A DNA stretch of 64,000 bases, taken from NCBI GenBank assembly GCA_910578455.1, contig CAJTQA010000008.1, positions 18,507 to 82,506 of the forward strand, written 5' to 3'. The stretch's first letter is position 1, and every line of letters starts with the position of its first letter. Both the position numbers and the translations under genes were made by a program. Shown here piece by piece: positions 63,019 to 64,000 of this stretch. This DNA comes from an uncultured Dorea sp. (GTDB lineage: Bacteria > Bacillota > Clostridia > Lachnospirales > Lachnospiraceae). The notes under the pieces are model-generated. The model was not told the origin of the DNA and made no database searches. It was given only the letters and a program-made list of their open reading frames with translations.

Positions 63019-63166
63019 AAAGCCGCTGGCTTAGAACAGTCAAAAATCACTGCAAAGCCAGTAAAATACATAGTTCCGGGGATATATGACCGGAACACGA
63101 AAACGGGAAAGTTCGCAAAACAGATGAATGCATAAGTGAACTTTACGGCGAACTTTTGAGAAAGAG
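63019..63166 (+). other. Series of hairpins, possible non-coding RNA or gene remnant
   Basis: Three perfect inverted repeats follow one another: CTGGCTT/AAGCCAG (63026-63061), GTTCCGG/CCGGAAC (63073-63096) and AAAGTTCGC/GCGAACTTT (63108-63156), then the terminator. The same stretch also reads as 36 open codons (63019-63126, ending KFAKQMNA), after an in-frame TGA. I cannot decide between the two readings. Confidence 0.4.
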
Positions 63167-63209
63167 AACCCTTGTAAGTGGTGTGGAAATGCCATTTACA
63201 GGGGTTTTT
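63167..63209 (+). terminator. Second copy of the tsf-type terminator hairpin
   Basis: AACCCTTGTAAGTGG pairs with CCATTTACAGGGGTT, followed by T. It matches the terminator at 59063-59105 in arms and flanks. GGAAATGCC (63185-63193) can also pair with GGCATTTCC (63210-63218). Confidence 0.85.
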
Positions 63210-63266
63210 GGCATTTCCCATAGTAATAATGTAAACGGTAGATAGTGCGTACCTCGACTGTAAAGG

Positions 63267-63442
63267 GTAAGCGTCAAATAAGATAGTGGATAGAAAAATA
63301 ACCACCAACCCTCTATGCTAAAAGGGCGTAAGCGTTAAATAAGAATGTGTAGTGAAATACCTGATATTTTCCTGTAAACTTTGGGTTAGAGTTTTTAGTA
63401 TCCACTCTCAAAACTCTAAATCCAAGAAAAGGGAGCGATTCC
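63267..63442 (+). mobile_element. Left end of an IS66-type element
   Basis: GTAAGCGTCAAATAAG at 63267 and GTAAGCGTTAAATAAG at 63328 begin with GTAAGCG, the known IS66 terminal motif. The stretch leads to tnpA at 63443 and has no other gene. The left boundary at 63267 is not certain. Confidence 0.65.
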
Positions 63443-63787
63443 ATGGACATTTCATCATTAACTCCTGATAAGCAGGTGAAACTTCGGTACTGGCTGGATG
63501 TAATCCGACAATGCAGAGCCTCCGGCCTGACAAATCAGGCATGGTGCGAACAGAATAACGTCTCTTTAAAAAGTTATTATTACTGGATCGCAAAAATACG
63601 CAGGTTAGCTCTTGAAGATCTTCCTAGAAAAAATAACGGCATCCATTCACAGCCTGGTCCAAATACGATCCTTTTACCGGAAACATCCTCAGAGTTTACA
63701 GAAGTATCTCTGCATTCTGCGGAGCGCAGCGTCCACAGATGCGTTTTAGAGCGGCCGCCTTGCGGAGCAAAACGGCCACCCGTTTAA
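63443..63787 (+). CDS. IS66 accessory protein TnpA, altered C-terminus
   Basis: 114 residues. The helix-turn-helix part (WLDVIRQCRASGLTNQAWCEQNNVS, then LKSYYYWIAKIRR) is typical IS66 OrfA. After about residue 94 (EFTEVSLHSAE) the sequence becomes unlike the family and ends in RPPCGAKRPPV. This change lies close to the IS21-type sequence, so it looks cut by that insertion and read into its end. IS66 TnpB and transposase TnpC would then lie beyond the window or be lost. Confidence 0.75.
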   Translation: MDISSLTPDKQVKLRYWLDVIRQCRASGLTNQAWCEQNNVSLKSYYYWIAKIRRLALEDLPRKNNGIHSQPGPNTILLPETSSEFTEVSLHSAERSVHRCVLERPPCGAKRPPV

Positions 63788-63793
63788 TGCAGG

Positions 63794-64000
63794 TTATCTC
63801 CTGTTGATCATAACTGTGTAATGTTTGGTTGCTCTTTTAAGTATGGAGTTTGCCGATATCTCATCGTTCATGATCATTGGCTTCCAGTTCTCCGGCGCCC
63901 TCTGAGAACAGATGATGGTGCTTTTCTTTTTCTCCGATCTTCCTTCCAGCAGTGCAAACAGGATCTTGATTTCTGCTTCATCTACGATTGTGTGGAGAAG
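63794..64000 (-). CDS. IS21-type IstB ATPase, C-terminal part (cut by window edge)
   Basis: 68 codons plus stop on the minus strand, open to base 64000. IVDEAEIKILFALLEGRSEK, KKSTIICSQRAPENW and ISANSILKRATKHYTVMIN match the end of IstB-like, DnaC-related helper ATPases of IS21 elements. The stop lies 7 bases from the IS66 TnpA stop on the other strand. The P-loop is outside. It shows that an IS21-type element enters the window from the right. Confidence 0.78.
   Translation of the reverse strand, partial: LLHTIVDEAEIKILFALLEGRSEKKKSTIICSQRAPENWKPMIMNDEISANSILKRATKHYTVMINRR

Noticed and set aside
62871..63308. Minus-strand open frame of 145 codons between the SIR2 gene and IS66
   Set aside because: It runs through C/G runs, three hairpins and a terminator; its composition follows these repeats and it has no ribosome site.

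Overview
The window reads as a chromosomal segment of an anaerobic, spore-forming, amino-acid-fermenting member of the Clostridia, most likely Lachnospiraceae. The signs are a SleC-like spore cortex-lytic enzyme, a complete selenoprotein glycine reductase operon with a glycine riboswitch, the DUF5717/DUF5716-type protein pair that I associate with Lachnospiraceae, and clostridial-type ribosome binding sites. The left edge cuts an SMC-like ATPase gene and the right edge cuts an insertion sequence, so both end genes are partial.

Layout. 1-6354: end of a large coiled-coil ATPase, a SleC-like protein facing it, a membrane-anchored transglutaminase-like protein and a small cupin. 6366-14508: a HisC/CobD-like aminotransferase (minus strand), then a three-gene operon of uncharacterised Lachnospiraceae proteins running into purB. 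14582-24831: an alanine/glycine:cation symporter, then a promoter, a glycine riboswitch with a terminator, and grdX-grdE-grdB-trxB-trxA-grdA-grdC-grdD. grdB and grdA each carry an in-frame TGA (selenocysteine). 24904-31011: a small LRR-type membrane protein and the conserved pyrH-frr-uppS-cdsA-dxr-rseP block.

31020-43761 holds the most interesting metabolic system. A leader with Rex-like operators and an attenuator-like hairpin precedes ldh. It is followed by hdrB-hdrC-hdrA, an MvhD/FlxD-like protein, two ferredoxin/flavodehydrogenase-type subunits, an FAD/NAD(P)H-binding subunit, a soluble fumarate reductase-like iron-sulfur protein and flavoprotein, a two-subunit fumarase and an AspT-type exchanger. 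I read it as a possible NADH-linked, electron-bifurcating soluble fumarate reductase (HdrABC-FlxABCD joined to TfrAB-like subunits) fed by fumarase.

43810-51975: an 18-bp tandem repeat, a PD-(D/E)XK transposase-type gene whose best start lies in front of an A9 frameshift, a rhodanese lipoprotein, and asnB joined to a two-component system and a lipoprotein. 51992-58908: a membrane/SGNH-like fusion protein, a LysR regulator, two paralogous NlpC/P60 cell-wall hydrolases, and rpsB-tsf. 59063-64000: an AT-rich accessory island between two near-identical terminator hairpins. It carries a BrnT/BrnA-type toxin-antitoxin pair and a 1028-residue SIR2-domain protein resembling DSR-type anti-phage defence proteins. 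A C-run-rich hairpin region follows, then an IS66 left end that appears to be interrupted by an IS21-type element.

A second unexplained signal is a family of hairpins with tandem GA/GA internal mismatches and covarying arms, flanked by CATCTG/CAGATG. They fill the gaps of the glycine reductase operon, and a related form follows tsf.
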